Source: DATFVJ01 sp963712955
Lineage (GTDB): Bacteria > Actinomycetota > Actinomycetes > Streptosporangiales > Streptosporangiaceae
Assembly (NCBI GenBank): GCA_963712955.1
Contig: CAVQKF010000011.1
Span: forward strand, 496,001 to 560,000
Length of the DNA: 64,000 nt
Direction of reading: 5' to 3'
Part shown: positions 36,567 to 45,616 of the stretch, piece after piece
How the letters are laid out: each line of letters starts with the position of its first letter
Position numbering within the stretch: the stretch's first letter is position 1
The notes under the pieces: model-generated
Told to the model about the DNA's origin: nothing
The model's database searches: none
What the model saw: the letters and a program-made list of their open reading frames with translations, nothing else
Translations under genes and position numbers: made by a program

Positions 36567-37616
36567 ATGGAATATCGCGCGCTTGGCAGGTCAGGTCTCC
36601 GGGTTTCCGTCCTCACCATGGGCACCATGACGTTTGGTGGCAGCGGAGGCTTCGAGAGTGTCGGCTCGACCGGCGTGGACGAGGCGCGCCGCCAGGTGGA
36701 CCAGTGCCTGGAGGCCGGGGTCAACCTCGTGGACACCGCGGACGTGTACTCAGGCGGCCTGGCCGAGGAGATCCTCGGGCAGGTCCTGCATGGCCGCCGC
36801 GACCAGGTGCTCGTCGCCACGAAGGTGCGTATGCCGATGGGCGAGGGGCCCAACGACGCCGGCCTGTCCCTGCACCACATCGTGTCCGGGTGTGAAGCCA
36901 GCCTGCGGCGGCTCGGCACCGATCACATCGACTTGTACCAGTTGCACGAGTGGGACGGGCTCACCCCGTTGGACGAGACGCTTGCGGCGCTTGACCTGCT
37001 GGTCAGCTCGGGCAAGGTACGTTACGTCGGGGTCTCCAACTACGCGGGCTGGCAACTGATGAAGGCGCTTGGCACAGCCGACAGGCTCGGCGTGCCGCGG
37101 TTCGTCAGCCAGCAGATCTACTACTCGCTCCAGGCCCGCGAGGCGGAGTACGAGCTGATTCCGGCTGCAGTGGATCAAGGACTCGGGGTGCTGATCTGGA
37201 GCCCTCTTGCTGGTGGGCTGCTGTCCGGCAAGTACCGCCGTGACCGGCAGCCGCCAGCCGGCTCGCGGCAGCTGACCGACTGGAACGAGCCGCCGGTCCG
37301 CGACCAGCAAGCCCTGCATGACACGGTCGACGCCCTGGTCAGAATTGGCGAGGAGTACAGCGTGTCCGCGGCGCAGGTCGCGCTGGCCTACCTGCTCGGC
37401 AAGCCCGCCGTGACGTCGCTGGTGATCGGCGCACGAACCTCCACCCAGCTGGCCGACAACCTGTCCGCCGCCGATCTGGTCCTGACGGCGGAGGAACGGG
37501 CGCAGCTGGACATGGTCAGCGCACCGCCGCTTATCTATCCCTACTGGCACCAGGCCAAGACCGCCCGCGACAGGCTGTCAGCCGCCGACCTGACCCTGCT
37601 CGGCCCTTACCTCTAG
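36567..37616 (+). CDS. Aldo/keto reductase
   Basis: A 349-residue TIM-barrel NADPH-dependent oxidoreductase (Kv-beta/YghZ-like group). The catalytic tetrad is visible as Asp and Tyr in DTADVYSGG, Lys in VATKV and His in YQLHEWD. Cofactor-binding residues lie near SPLAGGLLSGKY and GARTSTQLADN. It reduces unidentified aldehydes or ketones. Its 3' end overlaps that of the convergent asnB gene by 39 nt. Confidence 0.94.
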   Translation: MEYRALGRSGLRVSVLTMGTMTFGGSGGFESVGSTGVDEARRQVDQCLEAGVNLVDTADVYSGGLAEEILGQVLHGRRDQVLVATKVRMPMGEGPNDAGLSLHHIVSGCEASLRRLGTDHIDLYQLHEWDGLTPLDETLAALDLLVSSGKVRYVGVSNYAGWQLMKALGTADRLGVPRFVSQQIYYSLQAREAEYELIPAAVDQGLGVLIWSPLAGGLLSGKYRRDRQPPAGSRQLTDWNEPPVRDQQALHDTVDALVRIGEEYSVSAAQVALAYLLGKPAVTSLVIGARTSTQLADNLSAADLVLTAEERAQLDMVSAPPLIYPYWHQAKTARDRLSAADLTLLGPYL

Positions 37617-39209
37617 CGCGCGCCGGCGCGCCCGGGCAAGGCGCTGCACGTTGCGGACCGCGGGCGCGGCGTTCCAGCGCGCCGCACCCGCCAGATCCCG
37701 GGCGCGCTCGAACACGTTGTAATCCTGCCTGGCTGCACACTCGGCCAGGGCCCTGTCGAGATCGTGGCCGGACCGCTCGAGGACGGTGTCGAAGTCACGG
37801 CGCACAGGTTCGAGGATGTCGTAGCCGAACGAACGGTGCAGCCGGGCAAACAGCGGCTTGTACAGCCGGGCTCGCTCATGCAGGCCCGACGAATAGGACA
37901 TCATGTCCTTGGGGCGTTGGCGGATGTAGCCGGGCAGCAGGTCAGCGAACGCCTCGCGCACGATCCATTTCTCCTGCCCGGCCCGCAACTTGAGCTCGAT
38001 AGGCATGCGCATCGCAAGCTCGACGAGTGACAGGTCGAGGAATGGCACCCGGATTTCCGTGCCCTGGCCCATGCTGGTGCGGTCCAGCCGCTGCAACTCG
38101 GTACGGCACAGGTTACGGATCTTGTGCAGGAACAGCCGCCGAGTCTCCTCTGGCCCCATCCTGTAGTACATCGGGTAGCCGCCGAAAAGCTCGTCGGAGC
38201 CGTCGCCGCCGAGCACCACCTTGATACCCAGCTCATGTATCCGCCTGAAGAGCGGCACCGACACCACAGCGTTGATGATGTCGCCGTACTCGGTGAGCTC
38301 CGACATCCGGATAGCCTCACGGATGTCGCCAAGGCGAATATCCCGCGGGTGCAGCTCGATCACCTCGTGGGGTACACGGAGTTCGGCCGTCAGGCGCCGG
38401 GCGTAGGCCACATCCTTGCTACCGGGCGCGCCCACGGTGAACGCAACGCAGTCGGGGTGCATCGCAAGCACGTGAAGGAGAACGAGCGAGCTGTCCACGC
38501 CGCCCGACAGGATCACGCCAACCGTCAGGTCGGTGTCCACCCGCACGCGGATGCTGTCCCGCAGCGCGATCCGGACGAGCTTGGCCGCCTCGTCTGGATC
38601 TTCGATCGGCGGCTGGTCCTGACCCAGCCGCAGCAGGTCGACGTGGGGCACCAGGACCGGCCCGGCAGCAGCATCAGCCCAGCCATGATGGCCAGGGCCA
38701 ACCTCGCTGACCGGAGCCGCCACAGGCACCAGCGCCTTGATCTCCGAGGCCACGTAGAGGCAGCCGCCCCGGCGCGACCAGTACAGCGGCTTCACTCCGA
38801 GGGGATCCCGGGCCAGGTAGACGCGCCTGGCGGCTCTGTCGGCGATCGCGAAGGCGAACTCTCCTCGCAGATGGCGGACCGCGTCATCGCCCCATTCGAG
38901 AAAGGCCTCGAGCAACACCTCGGTGTCACTGGTGGTGCGCAGCTGGTGACCGAGACTCACCAGCTCGGTGTGAAGCTCCCTGTGGTTGAAGACTTCGCCG
39001 TTGAAGCACAGGATCCACCGGCCGTCCGCGGAGACCCACGGCTGAATGGCGCGCTCCCTGTCCACGATCCGCAGCCGCTGCGTGCCCACGAGCAGGTCGT
39101 CATAGACGCGAACCTCTTCGGCCTCGCCGCGCGGCGCCAGGGACTGGATCATCCGGAGAAAAGTTGGACGGTCGGCACCACGGCCGAGGATGAGGGCGAT
39201 GCCGCACAC
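37578..39209 (-). CDS. asnB: Glutamine-hydrolysing asparagine synthetase
   Basis: A 543-residue two-domain enzyme converting aspartate to asparagine with ATP and glutamine. The N-terminal glutaminase has Cys2 (MCGIALILGRG) and FNGEVFNHRELH; the C-terminal synthetase has the PPi loop LSGGVDSS and GGDGSDELFGGYP. It is 5 nt downstream of the DUF5715 gene, suggesting an operon. Such dedicated AsnB copies may act in amidation reactions other than free Asn synthesis. Confidence 0.94.
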   Translation of the reverse strand: MCGIALILGRGADRPTFLRMIQSLAPRGEAEEVRVYDDLLVGTQRLRIVDRERAIQPWVSADGRWILCFNGEVFNHRELHTELVSLGHQLRTTSDTEVLLEAFLEWGDDAVRHLRGEFAFAIADRAARRVYLARDPLGVKPLYWSRRGGCLYVASEIKALVPVAAPVSEVGPGHHGWADAAAGPVLVPHVDLLRLGQDQPPIEDPDEAAKLVRIALRDSIRVRVDTDLTVGVILSGGVDSSLVLLHVLAMHPDCVAFTVGAPGSKDVAYARRLTAELRVPHEVIELHPRDIRLGDIREAIRMSELTEYGDIINAVVSVPLFRRIHELGIKVVLGGDGSDELFGGYPMYYRMGPEETRRLFLHKIRNLCRTELQRLDRTSMGQGTEIRVPFLDLSLVELAMRMPIELKLRAGQEKWIVREAFADLLPGYIRQRPKDMMSYSSGLHERARLYKPLFARLHRSFGYDILEPVRRDFDTVLERSGHDLDRALAECAARQDYNVFERARDLAGAARWNAAPAVRNVQRLARARRRALEVRAEQGQVGG

Positions 39210-39214
39210 CTTGT

Positions 39215-40213
39215 TCAGTCGGCCGTTTCAGTGTCGTAGCTGTCCCGCAAGCCTGTGTCGTAGTTGCCCCGCAAGCCGGGTGCCGCGAGAGGGCTGACGC
39301 ACACGTGCCAGACCTGTCCTTCGTCGATGACGTTGACGTCTCCCTCGCTCTGGCGCTCGAGCAGCAGCGCCCTCAGGGCACGGTGTGCTTTGAACCGGCG
39401 GAACCATGACATCTCGATGTCGACGGCGTAACCGACGCAATGCGAGCTTGGCAGCGTCGCCGCGTAGCCCAGAGCGCGCAGGCGATGCTGGTGCTCGATG
39501 CTCCGTGCCAGGCTGGTGACCCACAGCGGCGGTGTGCCAGGCGGTGAGACCGTGGCAAACATCGAGGACAACTGGTTAACCACAGCCACGGCCTCGGGCC
39601 TGGCGCGGGTGAACAGCAGGCCAGCGGTGCGCGGAGTCCGGCCGGGCCGCACACGCCGCTCTGCCGCGCGTGCGGCCCGCGCGGGGAGGTTTCCTGGCTG
39701 GAGGCGGTACTGGAAACCAAGCATCCCGCGGCGCCTGAGCGCTTCGAGATCCACGAGGTCGGTGGAGTTGAGCACGTCGCAGTCCGTCACGAGCGGCGGC
39801 ACGTGCCCCCACCACATGGCGTCAATCTGGGCCAGCAGGTAGATCCGGATCATCGCGGCCAGGCCGACGGTCGAGGCCCGGATGCTCGGCCGGCAGTTCC
39901 GGACCTCGAGCAGCAGCCTTTCTGCCGCTCCGGGCATACCGTTCGGCGTCGCGGACAGCACGGCTGCGAACGCGGGCTCGGCCATCCGGCCGGCCAGGAT
40001 CGTTTCCGCGTGCTTGGCGCCCCTGTCGCCGTGACCCGAACGTCCCACGATTTCGATCAGCAGATCGGCAACCGCTCTCCGGTAAAGAACCAGGTCCGGA
40101 GAGCATGTGGCCGGAGCTGCGGTACCGGGGTTGGTGACCGGAGCTGCGGTACCGGGGTTAGTGGCAGGAACGTGAACTCCGGGGTCCAGCTCCTGGCCAG
40201 TCCATGGCATCAT
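39215..40213 (-). CDS. DUF5715-like peptidase-fold protein
   Basis: A 332-residue protein whose C-terminal domain carries LPSSHCVGYAVDIEMSWF, a pattern similar to the His/Asp metal site of D-Ala-D-Ala-peptidase-like folds. This domain is found near AsnB in other actinomycetes; its reaction is unknown. The ATG at 40213 has GGGGGAGGG 6 nt upstream. Two tandem repeats are encoded: NPGTAAP near residue 20-35, and NYDTGLRDSYDT at the C-terminus. First gene of an operon with asnB. Confidence 0.75.
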   Translation of the reverse strand: MMPWTGQELDPGVHVPATNPGTAAPVTNPGTAAPATCSPDLVLYRRAVADLLIEIVGRSGHGDRGAKHAETILAGRMAEPAFAAVLSATPNGMPGAAERLLLEVRNCRPSIRASTVGLAAMIRIYLLAQIDAMWWGHVPPLVTDCDVLNSTDLVDLEALRRRGMLGFQYRLQPGNLPARAARAAERRVRPGRTPRTAGLLFTRARPEAVAVVNQLSSMFATVSPPGTPPLWVTSLARSIEHQHRLRALGYAATLPSSHCVGYAVDIEMSWFRRFKAHRALRALLLERQSEGDVNVIDEGQVWHVCVSPLAAPGLRGNYDTGLRDSYDTETAD

Positions 40214-40534
40214 TCCAGGCCCTCCCCCAAGGTTTGAGCTTGGCCGACCGGCGATTCTAGGCAACGGATCTTAACAGCGTGATCTTCGATGAGTTGCCTT
40301 ATCGCCGGAACCTGCCTGTGTGAGCTCCTCGGGCGGACCGTGGCTGGCGGCGCGGTCGGTGGCCTGCTCGCTGCGCGGGCCGATCCCGCGGCCGGTTCGT
40401 CCGGCGCCCGCGCCGACGCCGGCGCGGGCGCCGGATGAGGGTATGGCGGTGGCCGGCGCCGCGGATGCTGGTGTACGGCGCGGGCGCCCTCGCCTGGCCG
40501 GCGCCGCGCTCATCCCGCGGCGCGGGCGAGGTAA
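40214..40534. other. GC-rich intergenic spacer
   Basis: About 320 nt, very rich in GCGC/GCCGGCGC words, with reading frames in several phases but no recognisable protein. Probably untranslated; contains the DUF5715/asnB promoter. Confidence 0.4.
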
Positions 40535-41053
40535 TCAGGCCAGCAGCGGTTCGCCGTTGAAGATGCCCAATTCCTCGCGGTAGAGCTCGAGGCCTATGCC
40601 GTTGGGGTCGCGGAAGTACATGCTGTCCTCAACGCCCCTGTCGGGTCCGAGGTAGTCCATGCCGGCTTGCTCGAACTTCTTCTTCGCGGCATCGAACTGC
40701 TCTGCCGACACCGAGATCGCGATGTGCTGGACGCCGCCGATCGTCTCTGTGAACGCCGGGTGATCGTGCCCGGGGAAGTCGAAGAACCCAAGCAGATTGC
40801 CGTTTCCGATGTCGAAGAAGAAGTGACTCGAACCCGCGTAGTCACGGTTCTCGACGAGTTCGACCAGCGGGAACCCGAGGAAGTCCTGGTAGAAGCGGAT
40901 CGTTTCTTCCACATCACGGCAGATCAGGGCAATGTGATGTACGCCCTGCACCGTGGTCCCCGGGCGCTGCCCGGTCGGCCGCAGGTAGCGGCGGCGCAAC
41001 TCCTCACGGTGCGCCCGGATGTCCGCCAGGTCCTGGCCTTGTGGCTGTGTCAA
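40535..41053 (-). CDS. VOC/glyoxalase-fold protein
   Basis: About 172 residues with two VOC modules. Metal-ligand-type residues are visible in HHIALICRDVEETI, HIAISVSAEQFD and GLELYREEL, as in extradiol dioxygenases and glyoxalase-like proteins. It has an N-terminal helix (DIRAHREELRRRYLRPTGQ). I prefer the TTG at 41053, with AGGTGA upstream; an ATG at 41110 is the longer alternative. Substrate unknown. Confidence 0.85.
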   Translation of the reverse strand: MTQPQGQDLADIRAHREELRRRYLRPTGQRPGTTVQGVHHIALICRDVEETIRFYQDFLGFPLVELVENRDYAGSSHFFFDIGNGNLLGFFDFPGHDHPAFTETIGGVQHIAISVSAEQFDAAKKKFEQAGMDYLGPDRGVEDSMYFRDPNGIGLELYREELGIFNGEPLLA

Positions 41054-41214
41054 GTCTTCACCTGCGCAAACATGTCTCTGACCTGGGAAAATGGCCTTCC
41101 GGGGCTCCATGGTACTCCAGGGGTATCCAGGTTGGTTGGCTCCCTATCTGGCTCCCCCGTGCCTCCGCCTCGGCGAGAGCCTCCACAGCGCCCTGGCATT
41201 GGCCGGGGACCGCG

Positions 41215-41530
41215 AGAGAAGGTCAGCTACGCTCCGTCCGGGACTTCGCCCGGAAGGAGTGGCCCCTGAGGGGCAGTCGGGTGCTGTAGCCGGTAAGAGC
41301 GCACGCCTAACAGGCTCGCGCGTTTCGGCGTACGCTTACGCGCACCCGCGCGGGCCGATCAGGTCCGAAGTGCGCAGGCCCGAGGGGTCGCCCTATGGTC
41401 TCCGTCGGAGACGAGGTGTCTGCGTCCCTTTTGGTTGGGTCTGCGGCTTTCGGCGGTGTTCATATGTGCCGGTAGACCGGCTGTCCCTCAGCCATGGAGG
41501 GCCCTATCCCGAGAGTGCCACGCCGCACCG
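41215..41530. ncRNA. Hairpin-rich non-coding stretch, candidate structured RNA
   Basis: Short perfect stems follow one another: TCCGGG-ACTTCG-CCCGGA, GCCCC-TGA-GGGGC, GTCTCC-GTC-GGAGAC, CCGGT-AG-ACCGG and CCTC...GAGG. No supported protein is encoded. It lies in the about 515-nt gap between the VOC gene and the IS element. It is not RNase P RNA, tmRNA or a tRNA by eye. The strand is unknown. Confidence 0.35.
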
Positions 41531-41572
41531 ACATAGACAACTTTTTGTCGATCCGGATCCGCAAGCACCTAG

Positions 41573-43110
41573 TACTACAGCCGCAGCCTGTGATTCTCGG
41601 GTTGTCTACGTCGCCGGTAATGGCTGAGCTGGGCGCGGGCCTGGTGACGCCGGCGCCAGCGTGACCAATGCTCGCGGTGGCCGGGGCGGCGGGCGGGCTG
41701 GTTCCAGCTGGCGGACAGGCGGCGGATCTCGTTGACGGTCAGCGGGATCAGCGGGCCGGTGCCATCGTGCAGGAGGACGTAGCCGGCACAGCGTGGTGGT
41801 GTGGTGTCACTGTGTGTGCTGGCGGGCGGGCCCCCTCTGTGGCGGGGCCACCGGCTGCGGGCCCGCCCGGCTGCTGCTGGCCGGGCGGCGGGGGGCGGCA
41901 CGCGGCGGCGGTGACAGCGAGGAACGCGTGCGCGAGCATCGACAGCGTGACGTGCCGGTACCAGGCGTGATACAGCCGGACCTGGTAATGATCCAGGCCG
42001 GTCTCGTTCTTGGCGGCCTGGAAACACTCCTCCACCGCCCAGCGGGCCCCGGCCACGGCCACCAGCTCGGCCAGGGTGGCGCCGCGCGGGGCGTAACACA
42101 GGAAGTACGCCAGCTCAAGCTCGCCCTTCTCGCCCGGCGTCAGCGAGCGGCGCACCAGCAGCTGGTGATCTTTGCTGGCGGTGGCGATCAGCGCCCAGTC
42201 ATAGCGCCGCGGCCCCTTGGCGCCATCCCCGCAGCTGAGCGTCTGCCAGGCCGGGGCGGGCACGAGCGCGGCCAGCGCATCGGCGCGCTTGTTCCCGGCG
42301 GCGGTGGTGACCTGCTGGCTGCACGGGACCGCCATCACATAGCTGATGTGCTCGCCTTCCAGCCAGGACCGCAGGTGCGGGTTCTGGCCGTAGACCTCAT
42401 CGGCAGCAAACCACGAGAACGGCACCGCCGCCCGGACAGCCCGCTCGATCATCTGCCGCGCCAGCTCCGGTTTCGTCGCGAACTCCACATCGTCGCCGAT
42501 CCCGGCTTCCCGGCAGCGCGGCCGGTCGCTGGCCCACGACTCCGGCAGGTACAGCTCCCGGTCGATCAGCGCCCGGAACCGCCGCCCCGGCACGGCATAG
42601 GCGAGGAACACCCCCACCTGACAGTTTTCGATCCGGCCCGCGGTGCCGGTGTACTGCCGCTGCACGCCGGCCGACCGGCGGCCCTTCTTGAGGAACCCGC
42701 TCTCATCGGCGACCACCACCCCGCCCGCGTCACCGGCCCGCGCCACCACGTAACGGGTAACCGCGTCCCGGACCGCATCAGCGTCCCAGGCGTAAAAATT
42801 CAGCAGCCGCTGCATCCCATCCGGGGACCGGTCACCAGCGAACTCCGCGATCGTCCACCCGTTCTTCCGCTCGCTCTGGGACAGCAGCCCCAGCAGGTAC
42901 CCACGCGCCCGCCAGCGCGACTGAGCCTGCGCGAACTCACCCGCCACCAGCGCGAACATCTCATTAAACGACTCGGCCCACACCGACTGGTCTAACGTGG
43001 GCTCCACGGCCACCGCATCTTCGAGGTTCCACACACCCGAGAAGATCCCGCGGTGGCCGCCTCATGTCACGCCGCCACGCCGGGCGCCATCACAGCATGC
43101 GGCTGTAGTA
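41573..43110. mobile_element. IS701-family insertion sequence with CTAG target duplication
   Basis: The 1538-bp element starts TACTACAGCCGCA and ends with its exact complement TGCGGCTGTAGTA. Both sides carry CTAG (41569-41572 and 43111-43114), the 4-bp target duplication typical of IS701. It holds one transposase gene on the minus strand, which is frameshifted. Intact ends and exact duplication suggest a recent insertion. Confidence 0.92.
41575..43034 (-). pseudogene. IS701-family DDE transposase, frameshifted
   Basis: The main frame (43034 to about 41850) contains VVVADESGFLKKGRRSAGVQ, SWFAADEVYGQNPHLR and WAVEECFQAAKNETGLDHYQ, giving the Asp-Asp-Glu catalytic triad of IS701 transposases. 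It then drifts into Pro/Gly-rich sequence. The normal C-terminus (GPLIPLTVNEIRRLSASW ... HYRRRR) lies in another frame ending at 41575. One indel between about 41815 and 41900, in a GC-rich run, would restore a protein of about 485 residues. Confidence 0.85.
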
Positions 43111-43118
43111 CTAGATGG

Positions 43119-43337
43119 TCATCGGTCGGCGAGCCTCTTGAGCAGATCACGGCTCAGCTCCACGACGTACCCGGCGGCCTCCATCACCCGCGAGTCGGCA
43201 GCCGCCTGAGTGGTGCGCTCGGTGAGCACGTCATGTGCAAGTTTCCGCATCGAACGTCCCTCGGCGTCGGCCCGTGCCCGCAGCGCGGTCAGTTCAGCCT
43301 CAGTGAACCAGGCGCCGGCCCCTCTCATCCCTCTCAT
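43119..43337 (-). CDS. Short RHH/antitoxin-like protein
   Basis: A 72-residue frame reading WFTEAELTALRARADAEGRS then MRKLAHDVLTERT, resembling the ribbon-helix-helix N-terminus of antitoxin-type DNA-binding proteins, followed by a helical tail. Its stop lies 8 bp from the IS right end, so anything downstream on this strand was separated by the insertion. A toxin partner is not evident. Confidence 0.5.
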   Translation of the reverse strand: MRGMRGAGAWFTEAELTALRARADAEGRSMRKLAHDVLTERTTQAAADSRVMEAAGYVVELSRDLLKRLADR

Positions 43338-43685
43338 CCCGCTCCTCAGCGAACCGGGCGATATAAGCGAACCGGGCGATATAAGCGTCCACCTCTGCAG
43401 TCCTGCAGCGCCTCCGCCAGCATCCGCCGGGCACCCTTCCGCTCTTCTTGGTCAAGTCACCTGGCCGCCAGTAACCGTGACCAGCCGAAACTACTTTGCG
43501 GATAGCCCGGCCTCGCTACCTCAGGGATGAATAGCTACAGAGGATGTACCTCAACTCTGGCTGCGACCGCGTTCCTTATGCTTAATCCGTTCCTTGGCGT
43601 CTAGCCCCAGCCGGGCAGAAGGGAAGTTGGTTCATGGCGCTAGGACTTTGACGTGGACCCCGGATGAAGGCTAGACTCCCGGGAC
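43338..43685. other. Intergenic region with an 18-bp duplication
   Basis: About 350 nt. The unit GCGAACCGGGCGATATAA is repeated twice at about 43358-43393. GC content begins to fall towards the methyltransferase gene. No gene is recognised. Confidence 0.5.
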
Positions 43686-44420
43686 GTGACACGAGACTTG
43701 GCGTCGAAATACGATACGGCCTTTTTTGAACACTACGCGCCCGGCACACGTAAATCCGCCGCAGTAGTGGTTCCGCTCGTCAACAAGCTTGTACGGCCCG
43801 AGTCGGTTCTTGACGTCGGATGTGGTGTGGGGACCTGGCTCGCAGAGTGGATTAACCAGGGCGTGACAGATGTCCTCGGCTTGGATGGCGACTACCTTGA
43901 CAGCGCGGCGATGCAGATAGAGCCCACGACTTTCCTACCGGTGGATCTCCGGAGTCCATTTTCGCTAGGCCGCCGATTTGATCTGGTTGAGTCCCTCGAG
44001 GTGGCGGAGCACCTGGAGGAATCCTGCGCTGATGCGTTTGTGCAGTCTCTCGCCAGTCACGCTGATACCGTTCTCTTTTCAGCTGCAATTCCGGGTCAGG
44101 GTGGCACGCATCATGTCAACGAACAGTGGCCTTCATACTGGGCTGAAAAGTTCGCCCACGCCGGACTGAAACCATTCGACGTTATCCGGCCAACCATATG
44201 GGCGGACCGGAGGGTCGACTGCTGGTACCGACAGAATATCCTGCTTTTTTCCAAAAAGCGCGCCTTTGATGTCGACGACGCTTGTATCGATGTTGTCCAT
44301 CCCGAGTATTGGGAAACACATTACACCCATCCGCCGGTGCGTCAGCTGGTTGGGAAGTTTCCCGCCGCGGTGACGTCTGCCGTGCGCAACATGCTCCCCT
44401 CTTTGGGGAAGCGGCGCTGA
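43686..44420 (+). CDS. Class I SAM-dependent methyltransferase
   Basis: A 244-residue methyltransferase with the SAM-binding motif I VLDVGCGVGTWL, acidic loop GLDGDY and post-motif EVAEHLEE. The C-terminal about 80 residues (DVVHPEYWETHY) suggest a sugar- or small-molecule-modifying enzyme. Codon third positions are visibly less GC-rich than neighbours (for example GATACGGCCTTTTTTG), a sign of acquisition. The GTG start at 43686 lies soon after the gap. No clear operon. Confidence 0.85.
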   Translation: MTRDLASKYDTAFFEHYAPGTRKSAAVVVPLVNKLVRPESVLDVGCGVGTWLAEWINQGVTDVLGLDGDYLDSAAMQIEPTTFLPVDLRSPFSLGRRFDLVESLEVAEHLEESCADAFVQSLASHADTVLFSAAIPGQGGTHHVNEQWPSYWAEKFAHAGLKPFDVIRPTIWADRRVDCWYRQNILLFSKKRAFDVDDACIDVVHPEYWETHYTHPPVRQLVGKFPAAVTSAVRNMLPSLGKRR

Positions 44421-44534
44421 TCTTTGGAGAAGCAGCGCCGACCTTGATTATTCATGCGGTGACGAACAGTGCGCCGACAAGGCTGACGAGGAGCCCTGCC
44501 GCCACGACCTGGCAATGCTTGGCCAGCGTGACGT

Positions 44535-45581
44535 CTACTTGGCCACCCGGTCACCGGTTGCCGTTGACGGCGGTCGGTCAGCTGCGCAGGAGGTGTCCGA
44601 GAACGCGGCTCGCACGGATTCGAGTGTTCGCATGATCGCGAGGGTCTCGGCCAATGGCATTAGCGGCGATTCCGTGAGTCCTGCACGCATGCAGCGGGCA
44701 ACTTCTGCAGCCTGGTAGGTGTACCCGTGACCGTCCAGGGCGATGGAGTGGCGCTGTGGCGGCGCGTCTTTGCGATGAATGGTGAAGCTGTGCGGGCGGA
44801 AGAAGAGCGGATCGACGGTGATGTATCCGCCCGTTCCCGTGATAGTTGCCGTGGTTGCCGAGTCGGCCCATAGGCCGCACTGGTAAAGGCCGACCGCGCC
44901 GCCGGGGTAGCGGGCGATGATGGCGGTGTTGGCGTCTACGCCGGTTCGCGCTGGCGTGGTCACGGCGCGGATCACGTCTGGCGTGCCCAGCAGCATGGAT
45001 CCGAACGCGATCGGGTAGATGCCGAGGTCGAGCAGGGCGCCACCGGCGAGGTCGGGGTTCCACAGCCGGTGCGCCGGGTCGTATGCGGGGGCGATCGAGA
45101 AATCGGCTTGCACGGAGGTGATCTGGCCGATGATCCCTCCGGTCACCAGGTCGTTGATCTGGCGGATCACGGGGTTGAAGCGGGTCCACATCGCTTCCAT
45201 CGCGAATAGGCGCCGCTCTGCCGCGAGCGCGGCAAGTTCTTCTGCTTGGCCTGCTGTGGTGGTGAAGGGTTTCTCGACCAGCACCGCCCGGCCGGCCAGC
45301 AGGCACAGCCGCGCGGCGGCGAAGTGACCTGAGTGGGGCGTGGCCACGTAGATGACATCGACCTCGTCGTCGGCGGCGAGCGCTTCATAGGATCCGTAGG
45401 CGCGCTCGATTCCGTATGTGCCGGCGAAGGACTGTGCGGTGGCTGCCGTGCGGGAGGCGACGGCCGCAACGATGTGATCGTCGAGCCGGATCAGGTCCTC
45501 GGTGAAGACGTGGGCGATCCCACCCGTGCCGAGAATCCCCCATCTGGTAGGACGGCTCCGGTTTCCCGGTGGCTCGCTCAT
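44535..45581 (-). CDS. Gfo/Idh/MocA-family oxidoreductase
   Basis: About 348 residues. An N-terminal Rossmann fold (WGILGTGGIAHVFTEDLI) carries the family motif ...VLVEKPFTTT with the conserved Lys, followed by the C-terminal substrate domain (LWNPDLAGGALLDLGIYPIA). It oxidises or reduces a sugar or related substrate with NAD(P). The start is uncertain: ATG 45581 or 45599; the frame to 45653 would overlap the STAND gene. It lies about 35 nt downstream of that gene on the same strand. Confidence 0.9.
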   Translation of the reverse strand: MSEPPGNRSRPTRWGILGTGGIAHVFTEDLIRLDDHIVAAVASRTAATAQSFAGTYGIERAYGSYEALAADDEVDVIYVATPHSGHFAAARLCLLAGRAVLVEKPFTTTAGQAEELAALAAERRLFAMEAMWTRFNPVIRQINDLVTGGIIGQITSVQADFSIAPAYDPAHRLWNPDLAGGALLDLGIYPIAFGSMLLGTPDVIRAVTTPARTGVDANTAIIARYPGGAVGLYQCGLWADSATTATITGTGGYITVDPLFFRPHSFTIHRKDAPPQRHSIALDGHGYTYQAAEVARCMRAGLTESPLMPLAETLAIMRTLESVRAAFSDTSCAADRPPSTATGDRVAK

Positions 45582-45616
45582 GACGCGCTGTGGTCGCATG
45601 GCTGCGGCCCGGCTGG

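Noticed and set aside
41281..41360. tRNA-like string GTAGCCGGTAAGAGC and GTTTCGG
   Set aside because: The D-stem, anticodon stem and acceptor ends do not pair properly and the anticodon loop would have five bases; kept only as part of a generic hairpin-rich region.
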